A DNA stretch of 64,000 nt from Parasponia andersonii (GCA_002914805.1 JXTB01000403.1:254739-318738); one strand, 5' to 3'; shown: positions 23,907 to 35,459, numbered from the stretch's first letter. Made by a program: numbers and translations. The notes: generated by a model not told the origin, from the letters alone.

Positions 23907-24860
23907 GAGACTACGGCTGAGACAATTTGGGATTTTAGAGTTGAAACAATCTGAATATATATCCCCTTAATTACCCAAAATTTGAAAAGAATACAAATAA
24001 AAAATTAGAGCCATAAAGATTGGGAAATAACTGCCATGAATAATTTTGGAACGTGTTCTAACAAATGATGTCAATATGCAGTTTTTCCATAAACTGCCTT
24101 TTTTTTTAATAAAGATCTGTAAATATCTCAATGTTATAGCATACCTTATTTTGCCACAAAATCAAAATTTAATATGTATGGAAAGCTAGAATGAAAAATT
24201 GAAACAATAAATTTATATCAATCATAAATTAATTTTTAAAATAAACAGGACTTGCCAATTTTATCAAATAAAATTTTCAGATTGCTTTTAGATTAATTAA
24301 ACATTAAGGATTAAAAGACAACTGACTTACCTTAAAAATGTTGATCTCTACAAAATTTCATTCTAAATTTCAAGCTATAAGCGTGTGCTGTGATTTTTTG
24401 AGCAGTTTATCTTTGTTTATTGCTACTGCCCTTTTTTTATTTTTAAATAACAACACAAAACTGAAGCACCCACAGTCAGTAGTTTTCACTCTATCACTAA
24501 GGTAGCTCTTTTCACACAGTAAATCATCCTCTACTGTATTTGTGATATATAGCACTGGATTACTCATGGATGGCTTTCACACATCAATGTAGGTAGCTTT
24601 TTTTGACTAGGGAGTCTTTTTCACAAAATTTTTCTAAGATCAAACAAACAAAGGTTTATCAGTTAAAGTTCAATCCAAGATAATCCATCTTTCATCAATC
24701 AATCCAGAAATTAGAAGAGATAACAAAGATTGTATATTAAAAAAAATCAAATTATGATTAATAAAAATTCATCTCTTTCAAAAATTTCTTTTAAACTTTC
24801 CACACACAAAAATTTCAATTTCAAATGGCAAAAATTCGGCATAAAATAAAATAGAAATAT
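23907..24860 (-). other. Spacer between pol and the extra ORF
   Basis: About 950 bases with no domain. AT-rich with short low-quality frames. It probably holds a splice acceptor or promoter for the downstream ORF if the ORF was ever expressed, but I cannot point to one. Confidence 0.5.
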
Positions 24861-25675
24861 TTACATAGAACAAATTCCCAAGGACTTCCTCAGGAAATCA
24901 AAACGCACAAAATCAAGTAGTTTGGTGAATATGTCTGCAAGCTGGTTCTCTGTTGCAATATACTCCAAAACAATGACATTATTTTCAACCAATTCTCTAA
25001 TGAAATGATGACGAATATCAATATGCTTAGTCCTAGAATGTTGCACTGGATTTTTAGAAATATTGATAGCATTAGTGTTATCACAATATACTACTAAATT
25101 ATCCAATTCAATACTATAGTCCTTTAGCATCTGTTTCATCTATAACAGTTGTGTGCAACAACTCCCAGTAGCAATGTACTCAGCTTCGGCAGTCGGCAAA
25201 GAGATAGAGTTTTGCTCTTTGCTGTGCCATGAAATCAGGTTATTCCCGAGATAGAAACAACCTCCAGTTGTACTTTTTCTGTCGTCAGCATTCCCTACTC
25301 AATTTACATCACTATAACCGACAAAATGAGTATTAGTTTCCTTTGAATACCAAATTCTATGATCAACAGTCGTATTAACATATCTAATGATTCTTTTTAC
25401 AGCAAGAATATAAGACCCCTTAGGTCTAGATTGATATCTAGTACAAACACCAATACTATAGGAAATATCAGGACGAATAGCTGTAAGATACAGTAGACTT
25501 TCTGTCATGCTCCTATAGAGCGTTGGATCAATATCAACACCATTTTCATCTTTGGTCAACTTGAGATTAGTATCATGGGAGTATTCATGTGTTTGGCAGA
25601 TTCCAAACCGAATTTCTTCACAAGGTTTTTGGCGTATTTGGATTGAGATACGAAAATCCCATCTTCAGGTTGCTT
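24861..25675 (-). pseudogene. copia RNase H region of the nested element
   Basis: Minus-strand pieces: LYLTAIRPDISYSIGVCTRY (RT/RH connection), GYSDVN then a stop where the family has Asp-Trp, STTGGCFYLGNNLISWHSK, AEAEYIATGSC, VVYCDNTNAINISKNPVQHS, RTKHIDIRHHFIRE, LADIFTKLL. These are the RNase H blocks in order, ending at a stop near 24861. The Asp-to-Asn and Trp-to-stop pair fits deamination. Confidence 0.9.
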
Positions 25676-26535
25676 AACCTACAAACCTAGAAAAAATGTC
25701 AGCTTGCCTACCATACTCATCTCGAACTCCTTCTTCATCTGAGTAATAAATTCATGTACTTTATTATCATATGTAGAACCAAAAACAATGTCATCAACAT
25801 ATATTTGAGTAATAATAATACCAGATTCAAAGTTCTTGATGAACAAAGTTTTGTCTACTCCCCCTTTCTTGTAGCCTTTTTCAATCAAAAAATTTGTTAA
25901 CCTTTCATACCATGCCCTATGTGCCTGTTTCAATCCATATAGTGCCTTTTTGAGTTTAAAAATATGGTTAGGTAAATACGGATCTTTAAAACCTTTAAGT
26001 TATTCTACATAAGTTTCTTCATTCAAAATACCATTTAAAAATACACTTTTTACATCCATTTGGTATAAAGTAAAGCCTATGAGACATGCAATGGCAAGAA
26101 GCGAATAGATTCCAATCTAGCAACGAGAGCAAATGTTTCATCGAAATCAATGCCCTCAACTTGTGTGTATCCTTGAGCAACCAACCTAGCTTTGTTTCTA
26201 ATTATATTACCAAATTCATGAGATTTGTTCTTATAAATCCATTTTGTTCCAATCACATTAGAATTCCTAGGTCTAGGTACAAGTGTCCACACATCGTTCC
26301 TAGTGAACTGTTCTAATTCTTCTTGCATTGCCTTTACCCAAAATTTATCTAATAGGGCTTCCTTAATATTTTTAGGCTCAATCATAGACGTAAAGCACAC
26401 ATATTTTACCAGATTTATGTTTCTCCTCCTTGTAACCATCACATCATCAGGATTACCTATAATAAGATTAGAAGGATGATTTTTCTTCACCCTTGATGAT
26501 GGTTCTCTTCTGATTGGATCATAAATATCCACTGA
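25676..26535 (-). pseudogene. copia reverse transcriptase of the nested element
   Basis: Motifs in order: [59 protein letters not shown], then after several shifts ITQIYVDDIVFGS with the YVDD catalytic box at about 25789-25802. Stops cluster between 26076 and 25934. The palm-domain motif is preserved, the frame is not. Confidence 0.92.
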
Positions 26536-26684
26536 AGGTTCAGCAGATAACGTGTCTCTCTATCCGGAGGATGTTACAACATCTGATCCTGATGTTATAA
26601 ACACGATAAGCTCTACTATTATTTGAATAACCCAGAAAAACACCTACATCACTTTTAGCGTCAAACTTACCCAAGTGTTCCCGA

Positions 26685-27520
26685 TTATTTAGGATATAAC
26701 ATGTACTCCCAAAAATAAAAAAAATAGCTTAGGTTAGGTTTCTTATCACGCCAAATCTCATAGGGTGTTTTTGCTATACTTGGGCGCAGATAGACACGGT
26801 TAATGATATAACATGTTGTGCTTATTACTTTAGCCCACAATCTCTTGGATAGCTTCTTACTGTTGAGCATGACACGAGCCATTTCCTGCAAAGTCCTATT
26901 TTTCCTCTCTACTACACCATTTTGTTGAGGTGTTTTAGGTGCAGAAAATTCATGTGAAATACTATGTTCATCACAAAAATCAGTATAGACAGTGTTTTCA
27001 AATTTTTTACCATGATCGCTCCGAATTCTCACTATCTTGCAATTTTTCTCAGTCTTAAGTTTCACACACAATGTTTTGAAAGCATTAAATGTGACAGATT
27101 TCTCTCTTAAAAAATATACCCATGAGTACCTAGAAAAATCATCCACAAACACAAAGACATAACGCTCACCTCAAATGCTTTCTACTTGAATAGGACCCAT
27201 CAGATCCATATGAAGTAGCTCCAGCACCTTTGATGTTGTAACATGTTGTACAACTTTGTGTGTAGTCTTCAATTGTTTCCCAATTTGACAAGATCCACAT
27301 ATATCTAGTGATTTTTTATCAAGACCTGATAATCCTCGAACAGCACCTATAGAGATAATTCTTTTCAATATTTTAAAATTCAAATGACCCAGTTTTTCAT
27401 GCCACAAATCAATCTCATTCATGGATACACTATTCCAGGTTTGTGGATTAGTCAAAGTATAACAATTGTCAATAGATCTCAATCCTTCTAAAACAGAGTT
27501 CCCACTTTTATCCATGACAA
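26685..27520 (-). pseudogene. copia integrase of the nested element
   Basis: GAG-pre-integrase LWHEKLGHLNFKILKRI, zinc site CGSCQIGKQ, then the core with all three catalytic residues visible: FVDDFSRYSW, IRSDHGKKFENT and PQQNGVVERKNRT. A single TGA (near 27168) separates the zinc domain from the core. This is the best preserved enzyme in the window. Downstream block AKTPYEIWRDKKPNL follows. Confidence 0.93.
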
Positions 27521-27800
27521 CGCATTTATCACGGGTAAAATTAACATGAAGATTCTGATCACAAATCTAACTTATGCTAATCAAGTTTGCCTTAAGTCCT
27601 TCAACATGCAAAACATTCTTCAATCTAGGGAATCCTTCAACATTGAGAGTTCCTCTTCCAAGAACTCTTCCTTTCACACTATCACCAAAAGTGACAAGGC
27701 CAGAAGCATCTTCCTTGTAATTTTCCAGTATGGATTTGTCATCGGTCATGTGTCTAGAACACCTACTATCAAAGTACCAAGCATTAGTAGCACATGTTCT
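27521..27800 (-). pseudogene. copia protease of the nested element
   Basis: Reads AWYFDSRCSRHMTDD; copia proteases of this group have DSG at the active site, so the Gly is now Arg, a G-to-A change. It continues VTFGDSVKGRVLGRGTLNVEG, typical of the protease-to-integrase linker, and ends in a stop near 27567. Confidence 0.85.
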
Positions 27801-29641
27801 AAAACACGTAACAACTCTAAAACAATTGAGTTCAGATTTTTTTATCCAAAATTTTCTTATTTTATTTGAAAGTTCTATCTTTTTCCTAGATGTTTTTCTT
27901 TGGAAAGGAATCATATGTGAAAAATATTTATTTTCTAAAAAATTCATCAATGTAAAACACCGAGGTCTGATATGATCTTTAACACCACAAAAGTGACAAG
28001 TTGGAATAAACTTACCATACTTACCTATCGAACCAGATGCTGCTGATTTATGGTGTGTTGCAACGTGTGTTGCATCATCAACACGATTACCTATAACTTG
28101 TGATGGTGAAGCAATTTTATTCTGTGGTGCAACATCGATACTTGTTCCTGCACCAGAGTTAGAAACCGAACTCTTAACAAAAATAGTTTTGGAGTTAGAG
28201 TGCTCACCTTTAAATCCGAGTCCAGAATTGGATTTTCCAATTGTCAGAATATGATCTAAATTAGAAGTCCCTGAATTCAACATTTTTAAGGACTTTTGAG
28301 TCCTTTCAAGTTCAGCTGAGACTTCTTTTAATTTTGCTTCTTTTTCAGCAAGCAAAGCCTCCAATTTCTGCACTTTTTTTTTTTGAATTATTCTTGTACT
28401 GAATAAGGGCAGAAATTCTTACTTCAAGTGATCTGTTCTGATCAACCACTCTAATCCATTGAAAATACATATTCTCATATGATGCTTGAATTGATTCTAT
28501 ATTTAGTTCAGATTCATCACTATTAGAATCAGAATCAGAATCAGTATTATGATCTTTTTCTATTCCGAATGTTGCAACAGAACTACTCTGCATAGCCTGT
28601 GTTGCAACACGACCTGCAGATTTCTGCAAAGTACAAATATCATCTAAAACCAAAGAAACATCAAAGGCTACGTGATTACTTGACTACTTTCAGATTCTTC
28701 ATCACTCTATGTAGTAGTCATAGCCTTTGTCTTTTTCTTTAAGGTATTGGCACACTCAGCTTGCAATGGCCATAGCCCTCGCATTCTCTGCATCGAATCC
28801 CTTTCTTCTTATTAAAATCAGGTTTAGGAGAGGGTTTACATTTGTTGGAATTATCAGGTTTTGACTTTTTGCTCATCTTCTTCAAGAACTTGCTGAAGTT
28901 CTTTGATAAGAGGGCAAGCTCGTCACTCTCTTCTTCACCTTCTTTATCGGTTGGTTCAGATGCAACCTTTAAAGTGATGGTTTTCTCCATTTTTTTTTTG
29001 CTTAATGTTCATCTCATAGGCCTGAAGAGACCCCATCAGCTCCTTAACTTTCATGGTATCAAGGTTTTTGCTCTCATCTACTGCTGTGAGTTTTGGCTAA
29101 AACCAGTCAGGCAATGATCGAAAATTTTTCTAACCATCTTTGTATCTGAAAAACGTTTTCCAAGAGCAAAAGCTTCGTTAGAGATATCATAAATCTTAGT
29201 GAAATATTCAGATAATGTTTCATTTTCTCTCATTCGCAATTCTTCAAATTTAGATGTTAACATAATTAATTTGGTCCTTTTCATATCACAAGAACCCTCA
29301 AAGTGTATTTGGAAAATATCTCACGCCTCTTTTGCAGATTCACAATTTGTGATCATCTTAATCCTAGTAGCATCTACTCCATTTAATATAGTATGCAAAG
29401 CCTTAGAATTGTAATTAGCAAGTTTGTCATCATCAGATGACCATGTCAGCTCAGGTTTAATAATATCCTTCCCTTCATTATCCTTAATAGTTAGAGGACT
29501 CCAACCACTAAGAACAGATCTCTAAGCTTTTTCATCAAGAGCCTTAATGAAATCTTTAATGCGTGCCTTCCAATAGGAGTAGTTCATGCCATCAAGAAGT
29601 GGAGGGTGTGATATGGACCCACCTTCAGCAAAGAACGACAT
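27801..29641 (-). pseudogene. Sirevirus-type gag with two zinc knuckles
   Basis: Starts at ATG 29641 (MSFFAEGGSISHPPLLDG, the usual substrate-like N-terminus of this gag group), then LMGSLQAYEMNIKQKK, an acidic/basic linker, and zinc knuckle 1 (RCRECEGYGH, about 28750-28795), whose last Cys is displaced by a one-base frame change. Next come a coiled-coil stretch (LEALLAEKEAKLKEVSAELE) and zinc knuckle 2 (CHFCGVKDHIRPRC, near 27960-28000), which is intact. Two stops replace Trp codons at 29522-29524 and 29320-29322. The long, two-knuckle, coiled-coil gag is a Sirevirus trait. Confidence 0.88.
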
Positions 29642-29694
29642 ACCTGAAAAATCATATCAAATATACTGCAAGATCTCACTAAAAATGTTAGTGT

Positions 29695-29709
29695 CCCACT
29701 CTGATACCA
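29695..29709 (-). other. Primer-binding site of the nested element
   Basis: Minus strand reads TGGTATCAGAGTGGG two bases after the 5' LTR, complementary to the 3' end of initiator methionine tRNA. It fixes the element's orientation as minus. Confidence 0.93.
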
Positions 29710-29711
29710 AA

Positions 29712-30867
29712 TGTTAGGTCCGTTTATCAGGTATTACTGAATAAAATTAATTTCCAATTAATTATGTGAAGTGGTAATGCGGAAATTGTAAAAATAACAC
29801 AAGATATTTTTACTTGATTCAGTTATCTCACGATAACCTACATCCAAGGGGCCACGCCCAGATAATAAACACTATTAGCAAAGTTTGAATGAATACAAGC
29901 ACTAATTTGACTTACACAATAAAAAGACTCCCTCTTTTGATTATCGCAATATAGATGTATTCCTTCACTAACGTGTCTAGCGAGCACCATACGTCTTAGG
30001 TTGACTTCGTTCTTCTGAAATCCCTTCAGGTACTTGAAGTCGATCTTCTCCCGAAGATAATCAGTACCTCTCCCGAAGCACTATCACTTAAACAATTAGG
30101 ACACCTCCTAAGTCTAAAATATGACTAAAACAAAAACTTTTCTTTTAAAACCAAAAAATACAATAAGTGGTCTCTCTACATAAAGCTACTCTTGAGTGGC
30201 CTTTAAATAGAGAAGAGAGTAAGCCTTCATGTGTAAGATCTACAAAATAACAATTAAGAGCATTTAATATTAATTAGAAGACTTGCAAGATCAACCAAGT
30301 TTGTTACTAAACTTAGAAAACGGATTTGGAAAGTAGTTGTTGATTCTGTCTAAATGTTACAACATGGTCTATCAACCCAGTCATGTTGTAACATAAAAGG
30401 AAACTTTCAGATTACTTTCCTGGTATAAAAATATAAGTTACTCAAACCTATTTGACAACTAATACCACGAATTAGAGTAACTTTAATCAGTGAGAATCAG
30501 CACAAATGAGTTAAGGAAACTTCCATAAAAGATATTACACATAAAATATTCAATTGAAGTAATTTCCTTAATGAAATATAGACATATACTCAAAACGAAT
30601 TTAGGAAAGAATCACTTACCCATTCCTTCTCAATTGAATCCGTCTATGCATTAATATGATCAGATTTTTATGATCCGTCTATGCATTAATATGATCAGAT
30701 TTTTATGTCTGACAACTATACAATCGTGACCTAACGCATATAAAAAGAAAACATAGAAAAAACTGAAAAACCTATTCATATCAAATATTTAGTCGCATGT
30801 TGTAACATGACTATGAAACAAGTCATGTTACAACATAAAGATTGCCAACAGATTATTCGTTCTTTCA
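29712..30867 (-). repeat. 5' LTR of the nested Sirevirus-like element
   Basis: 1156 bp, TG..CA bounded. It contains a head-to-tail duplication of gatccgtctatgcattaata plus tgatcagatttttat (about 30635-30706) absent from the other LTR, which explains the 35-base length difference and must have arisen after insertion. TGTTRYAACA palindromes occur near 30355, 30382, 30805 and 30829. Confidence 0.92.
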
Positions 30868-30872
30868 ATAGG

Positions 30873-31475
30873 TTATAGGCAAAAAGAAGGCCTGGATTAC
30901 TTTGATACTTATTCTCCTGTGACAAAAATAAATTCCATAAGGATGATACTTGCGATTGCCACTCTGCGGAATCTTGAAGTACACCAAATGGATGTAAAAA
31001 CAGCCTTTCTTAATGGAGATCTAGATGAAAAAATCTATATGAAACAACCTGAAGGTTTTGTTGCTCCTAGACAAGAAACGAAAGTCTGTAAACTGGTCAA
31101 GTCTCTGTATGGCTTGAAGCAAGCACCAAAGCAATAGCATGAAAAGTTTGGCAGAGTAATGCTTGCTAATGATTTTAAAATCAATAAGTGTGACAAATGT
31201 GTCTATGTCAAAAACATTGAAAATGGCTATGTCATTTTGTGTCTTTATGTTGATGACATGCTCATTATTGGTAGTAATGATAAGATGGTCAAATCTACTA
31301 AGAATATGTTGAACTCCAAATTTAACTTGAAAGATATGGGTCTAGCAAATATAATTTTGGGAATTAAAATTACAAGGACGTCTGATGGACTTATACTCAA
31401 TCAGTTGCACTATGAGGACAAAATTTTGAGAAATTCAACAAAGATGATTCTGGAGTATCCAAAACACTGATAGGC
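30873..31475 (+). pseudogene. copia reverse transcriptase, downstream fragment (outer element)
   Basis: Resumes the outer RT after the nested element: GLDYFDTYSPVTK, LEVHQMDVKTAFLNGDLDEK, KLVKSLYGLKQAPKQ, then a stop (TAG, 31136-31138) where Trp is conserved, then CLYVDDMLIIGSN with YVDD at 31246-31257. The GDL and YVDD boxes are intact. The frame ends at a stop near 31468. Confidence 0.93.
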
Positions 31476-31991
31476 ATGAGTCAACACCTTTATAAGAATA
31501 AAGGTGAGAGTGTTTCGCAAGTAGAATACTCAAGAGTGATTAGTAGTCTAATGTACTTGATGAGTTGCACAAGGCCAGATATAGCCTACACAGTCAGTAG
31601 ACTGAGTAGATATACGAGTAATCTAAATGCTGAGCATTGGAACGGAATTGTGAAAGTACTTAGATATTTACGATATACTCGTAACTATGGACTACACTAT
31701 AACAGATATCCTATAGTTTTAGAAGGATACAGAGATGCAAACTAGATATCTGATATAAAAGATTCAAAGTCTACTAGTGGGTATGTGTTCACACTAGCTA
31801 GAGTAACTGTATCATGGAAATCTTCAAAACAAAGATTATAACCCAACCATGATGGAATATGAGTTTATAGCTCTAGATAAATGTAGTGAAGAGGCTGAAT
31901 GGCTACGCCATTTCTTAGAAGATTTTCCAGATTGGCCTAAGCCTATACCACCAACATCTATACATTGCGACAGTCAATCGGCTATTGGAAG

Positions 31992-32030
<39 letters not shown>

Positions 32031-32060
32031 ACATCGTAGACATAATACCATTGGATAACT
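31476..32060 (+). pseudogene. copia RNase H region (outer element)
   Basis: Blocks in order: [40 protein letters not shown], then a stop where Trp is usual (near 31743), [69 protein letters not shown]. Several frames are needed, so it is degenerate. Confidence 0.9.
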
Positions 32061-32795
32061 ACTCTCAACGGGAGTTATTTCTATAGACTATGTGAAGTCT
32101 AAGGATAACCTGGCGGATCCCTAATCAAAGGGTTAAACAGAGAGTTAGTTGACAAATCATCGAGAAGAATGAGACTAAAGCCCATGAAGCAAAGTTAATA
32201 TAATAGAAACCCAATCTAGTTGACAGGAGATCCCAAGATCTAGGTTCAAAGAGACAACCTAATTATAAAGACTTAGCTGGATCACTATGGGAGTTATTCT
32301 CCTGTGAAGGTATTACCTTCATGTCCATTTCTATGATGAAAAACAGTGATGATCGTAGCGAATAGGATAAGCAAAGGTTTTTAATGATTCTTATGCATCG
32401 AGAAATCGAGCGGAGTAGTCCGGGTTACTCTTAACTAAGAAATTCCCTATGTGAGAGAGAAGTGAGGCCAGTTTAAAGGGGAATTATGAGGGCTTAATTC
32501 CTTAGAAACTCTTGCAGAACCAGGCAGAGATGTTCAAGGCCAAAATGAACATAACTGTAAGAACTGGATTTGTTAAGAAAGATTCATGTGTGAAGTATAT
32601 TATTATTTACATGAACGACAGAACAGTTCAAAGACATCGTGTCTATTGATCAGTCAGTAAAGTAAATATACTCTCACAAGGGAAGGTTCAAAGGGTAACA
32701 CCTATCTATCTTATGCAGGTTTCATTCGATGAACACTATCACCTTGTCTAGAGTCTGTAGTCTCTCCTTTTACAATTTCCATTCATGTGGGAGAT
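32061..32795 (+). other. 3' untranslated part and polypurine tract of the outer element
   Basis: About 730 bases after pol with no domain. It ends in catgtgggagat at 32784-32795, the polypurine tract that abuts the 3' LTR (gggagat|TGTTAG is the classic copia junction). Confidence 0.85.
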
Positions 32796-34053
32796 TGTTA
32801 GAAAAATAGGTTAAATGGGTTAAATGAGTTAAGGAAATAATTTGGGCTTGGCTTGGGCTCAGAAGCTCAAGTGGATTATAAAGACTAAATTTGTTATAAA
32901 ACCCACTTTCATGAACTATTTTGAAGCTAAAAATTGAGTGGAATCCACATCTTGTTGATGAAAGGTCTTGGTAAATTCTTATTCTCTTCCTCGAGAAAAT
33001 AGATTTCATATATTCACACGCTCAAAATGGTGTAAAGATGAATGAGAAATTATTGCTCAAAAGTGCACCATTGAAATGGAAAATGAAAGAAAAATATTAG
33101 AGTCCCACATTGGTGGGAAATACTTGGTGCAAGTGGTTTATAAAGAACTTTGTTTTGTGATGGTGGTAAGAATAACTACCACAGATGCTCTCTTAAGTGT
33201 GCACAAGGAGGGTGCAAATCTTCGGGCTTGGACCTGAATTCGCATAAGCTCGTGTGTGCCTGCACCTGCGGATACGAATGCCAGATTGAAAAATTGGACC
33301 ATAGTAAGCCCAACCTTTTGATACTATCCAATATTTTTTTCTCCTTTCATTTACGTTTTTTGCTTCATAAACAGACCAGTTACAAAACTTTGTAACTTAC
33401 ATCTTGCTTCTTAAAACAGATTGTTGTTTCATGAAAAAAAAAATTGCCTACCATTAGTGGCTGGCAGCCAATTTTGGCTTTATGAGAATAATTCCCATTA
33501 AGAGCAAGGGTGGTAACTTCTATTTTCTGAACCTATAAAAGGAGTTTTCCTCCTCCTCATTTCTTCATCCAGAAACTCTCTAGCCTTCTCTTCTCTCTAG
33601 CCTTCTCTCTAGTGCTTTCTTTTCTTGTTGCCTAGAGTTCTTCAGTTTTTCTAGCTATAGTTCTTAGAGAATTTAAAAATTTCGTACCTAGATCTTTTAG
33701 TGTGTAGGAGTTCATTACAATCCAGTTTGTAAGTGTGGAGGTGTTGGTGCTTCACTTACTACTCTTCGTCGTTGTATCCTAGGAGACTGACGCTTGCTAA
33801 AGTCTTCAAATATTCCAGTAGAGGGAGGGAGCAAATCAGTTTTAAGGACACTGTGACCTACACAGGTCTTGACGGTAACCAGTATTTCAGAAGTACTACT
33901 AAGATTTTATTAAAGATTGGAGCAAACTTTCGGTAACTTTATCTATTTGTCTTAAAGTTTATTATAAAATTTGCTATATACGTTTGTAACCTTATATATT
34001 GCGTATTATATTCGTTTATAACTTTATAAATTGCATGTTAATTATTTTCTACA
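32796..34053 (+). repeat. 3' LTR of the 17.6-kb copia element
   Basis: 1258 bp, TGTTAGAAAAATAGG start and TTCTACA end, matching the 5' LTR throughout with scattered substitutions. TATA box at 33534-33541. The target duplication cttag follows at 34054-34058. Confidence 0.94.
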
Positions 34054-34058
34054 CTTAG

Positions 34059-34235
34059 TCCCACTAACTCCCGTTTCGGCATTAAAGTCGAGTTCGGTTT
34101 TGGAGAGCCTTTTTTGAGTACTTTCTCAAGTCCACCAATATAGACAGAGGGGTTGTCCATTTTGACACTACCTTGCTTGAATGTTCGATGGTAGCTAGGC
34201 GAATTCGAAGAATTGTACAATGTCTGGATAACATC
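34059..34235 (-). other. Possible exon fragment of a disrupted host gene
   Basis: On the minus strand a frame stays open from the codon after TAA at about 34236-34238 to the insertion point and contains plausible coding text (SYHRTFKQGSVKMDNPSVYI, KKGSPKPNSTLMPKRELVG). If the copia element and one cttag copy are mentally removed, the same frame continues for about two dozen codons into 16488-16410 before a TAG. I do not recognise the family and cannot show splice sites with confidence. It may be chance. Confidence 0.25.
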
Positions 34236-34238
34236 TTA

Positions 34239-34555
34239 CGTACAAACAATTCCAGCAATAAAATATCTTCCATACTGTTTAAGCAACTGAAAGTGATTAG
34301 GAACTTGTTCCTTGAATCTCAAACTGAATAAATAAAAACTCAAGATACAATTCACTGTACAATGGGATAATGGATTCTGATTTAAACAATTATAAAGTGT
34401 CCTTAGCAGGGTACAGTTTATTGTTTCTCTTTAATCGGAGACATACTAATGATGAGTATTTAGCTTCATCACGGCAAAATTACCAACAGTAAAATTATCA
34501 AACGAACATGACAAGAGGTACTTCATATAATTACGAAGCAACTAATATGCATGCA
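34239..34555. other. Short spacer
   Basis: AT-rich sequence between the copia element and the next LTR. Nothing recognisable. Confidence 0.5.
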
Positions 34556-35038
34556 TGCTCATTTACGAAAAGTATTTATATTCTTACGGGGACTTAAATT
34601 TATGGGAAAAAAAGTAATTATTATCTATAAAAATCAGTGTAATTATACTTCAAATTAGACATTATCTAGTAAGAATTTTAATATGACTAATTTATGCAAA
34701 AAATAATCATTAATTATTATCTAATTAATAGAGTTTTCTATTTATTAAATATCTCTTATTTTCTTATAAATATGTGGTCTTTCTCTTTATTTACATATAT
34801 TCTATTCTATTTTCTCCGCAAAATCTCTACAAAAATCTTTATAACCGTCTACTTTCTCATATAAAATTTAACTAATTTTTTTACCTTTTTGTCCTTTAGC
34901 AGGAAACTCATAACTATATCAGGATTTGATGCAAATGGTATATAGATAGCTCTCGTGAACACAACCTAAAAATTTAACCAATTTTTACAAATGGTTAAAA
35001 ACCTTTTATAAGTTCAATTGTAAAATTTAGTGCTTACA
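34556..35038 (+). repeat. 5' LTR of the LARD-like element
   Basis: About 483 bp. Shared blocks with the right copy: aattattaattattatctaa, ttaatagagtttcc/ttct, cttataaatatgtg (possible TATA), ctattctattttctccgc, caggaaactcataactata and taaaatttagtgcttaca. Start at TG 34556 is a best guess. Confidence 0.75.
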
Positions 35039-35040
35039 AT

Positions 35041-35057
35041 TTGGCGTCATCATGGGG
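35041..35057 (+). other. Probable primer-binding site
   Basis: ttggcgtcatcatgggg directly after the LTR resembles a degraded TGGCGCC-type primer site. Supports plus orientation. Confidence 0.5.
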
Positions 35058-35459
35058 CCTTGATCACTTGATTATATCAATTTTCCCATGTGTTATCGTC
35101 TTCTTCTCACTCACACCAAAGCCTATTTAATTCAATTGGAATATCTTCATAATAAGCATTTTCCCTTGGATTTGAAGATAGTTGATATGTACTTTGATTC
35201 TTTTTACCGATTTTTAATGAAAGTTCTAGATTATGCTAGCTGCATGTATCCGTCCCATATACTGACAATGTGTGTATGAATTTTAGTATTTTACTGATAT
35301 CAATTGTTTTTGTCACAAATCTTCCATTCTTGAGATTTGTATATCAGTAACATGTGCAAATGTATGCATGTTTATATGTTTATTTATTTATTTTCTTGTG
35401 AAAATTATTTTTATAAATGCCTATTTCTAGAAGGGCTAAATTGAGTAATTTACACCCAA

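Larger units (their letters stand above)
20837..30867 (-). mobile_element. Nested Sirevirus-like copia retrotransposon with extra 3' ORF
   Basis: About 10 kb, transcribed on the minus strand. LTRs at 29712-30867 (5') and 20837-21957 (3'); flanking pentamers aaagg (20832-20836) and atagg (30868-30872) match at 4/5 positions. Methionine-tRNA primer site at 29695-29709 and polypurine tract at 21959-21971. Order on the minus strand: gag with two zinc knuckles, protease, integrase, RT, RNase H, then a long region with another ORF before the 3' LTR. The first knuckle style (RCRECEGYGH), a long gag, and an additional downstream ORF are Sirevirus (SIRE1/Maximus) traits. Many stops and shifts: inactive. 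Confidence 0.93.
16494..34053 (+). mobile_element. Full-length Ty1/copia retrotransposon, interrupted by a nested element
   Basis: Bounded by two related LTRs (16494-17756 and 32796-34053) and a perfect 5-bp target-site duplication cttag (16489-16493, 34054-34058). Gene order gag, protease, integrase, RT, RNase H on the plus strand gives the copia class; motif style (Tnt1-like) suggests the Tork side of the group, which is an inference. The reading frame is split in the RT region by the element at 20837-30867. Without that insertion the element would be about 7.5 kb. All frames carry stops or shifts, so it is dead. Confidence 0.95.
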
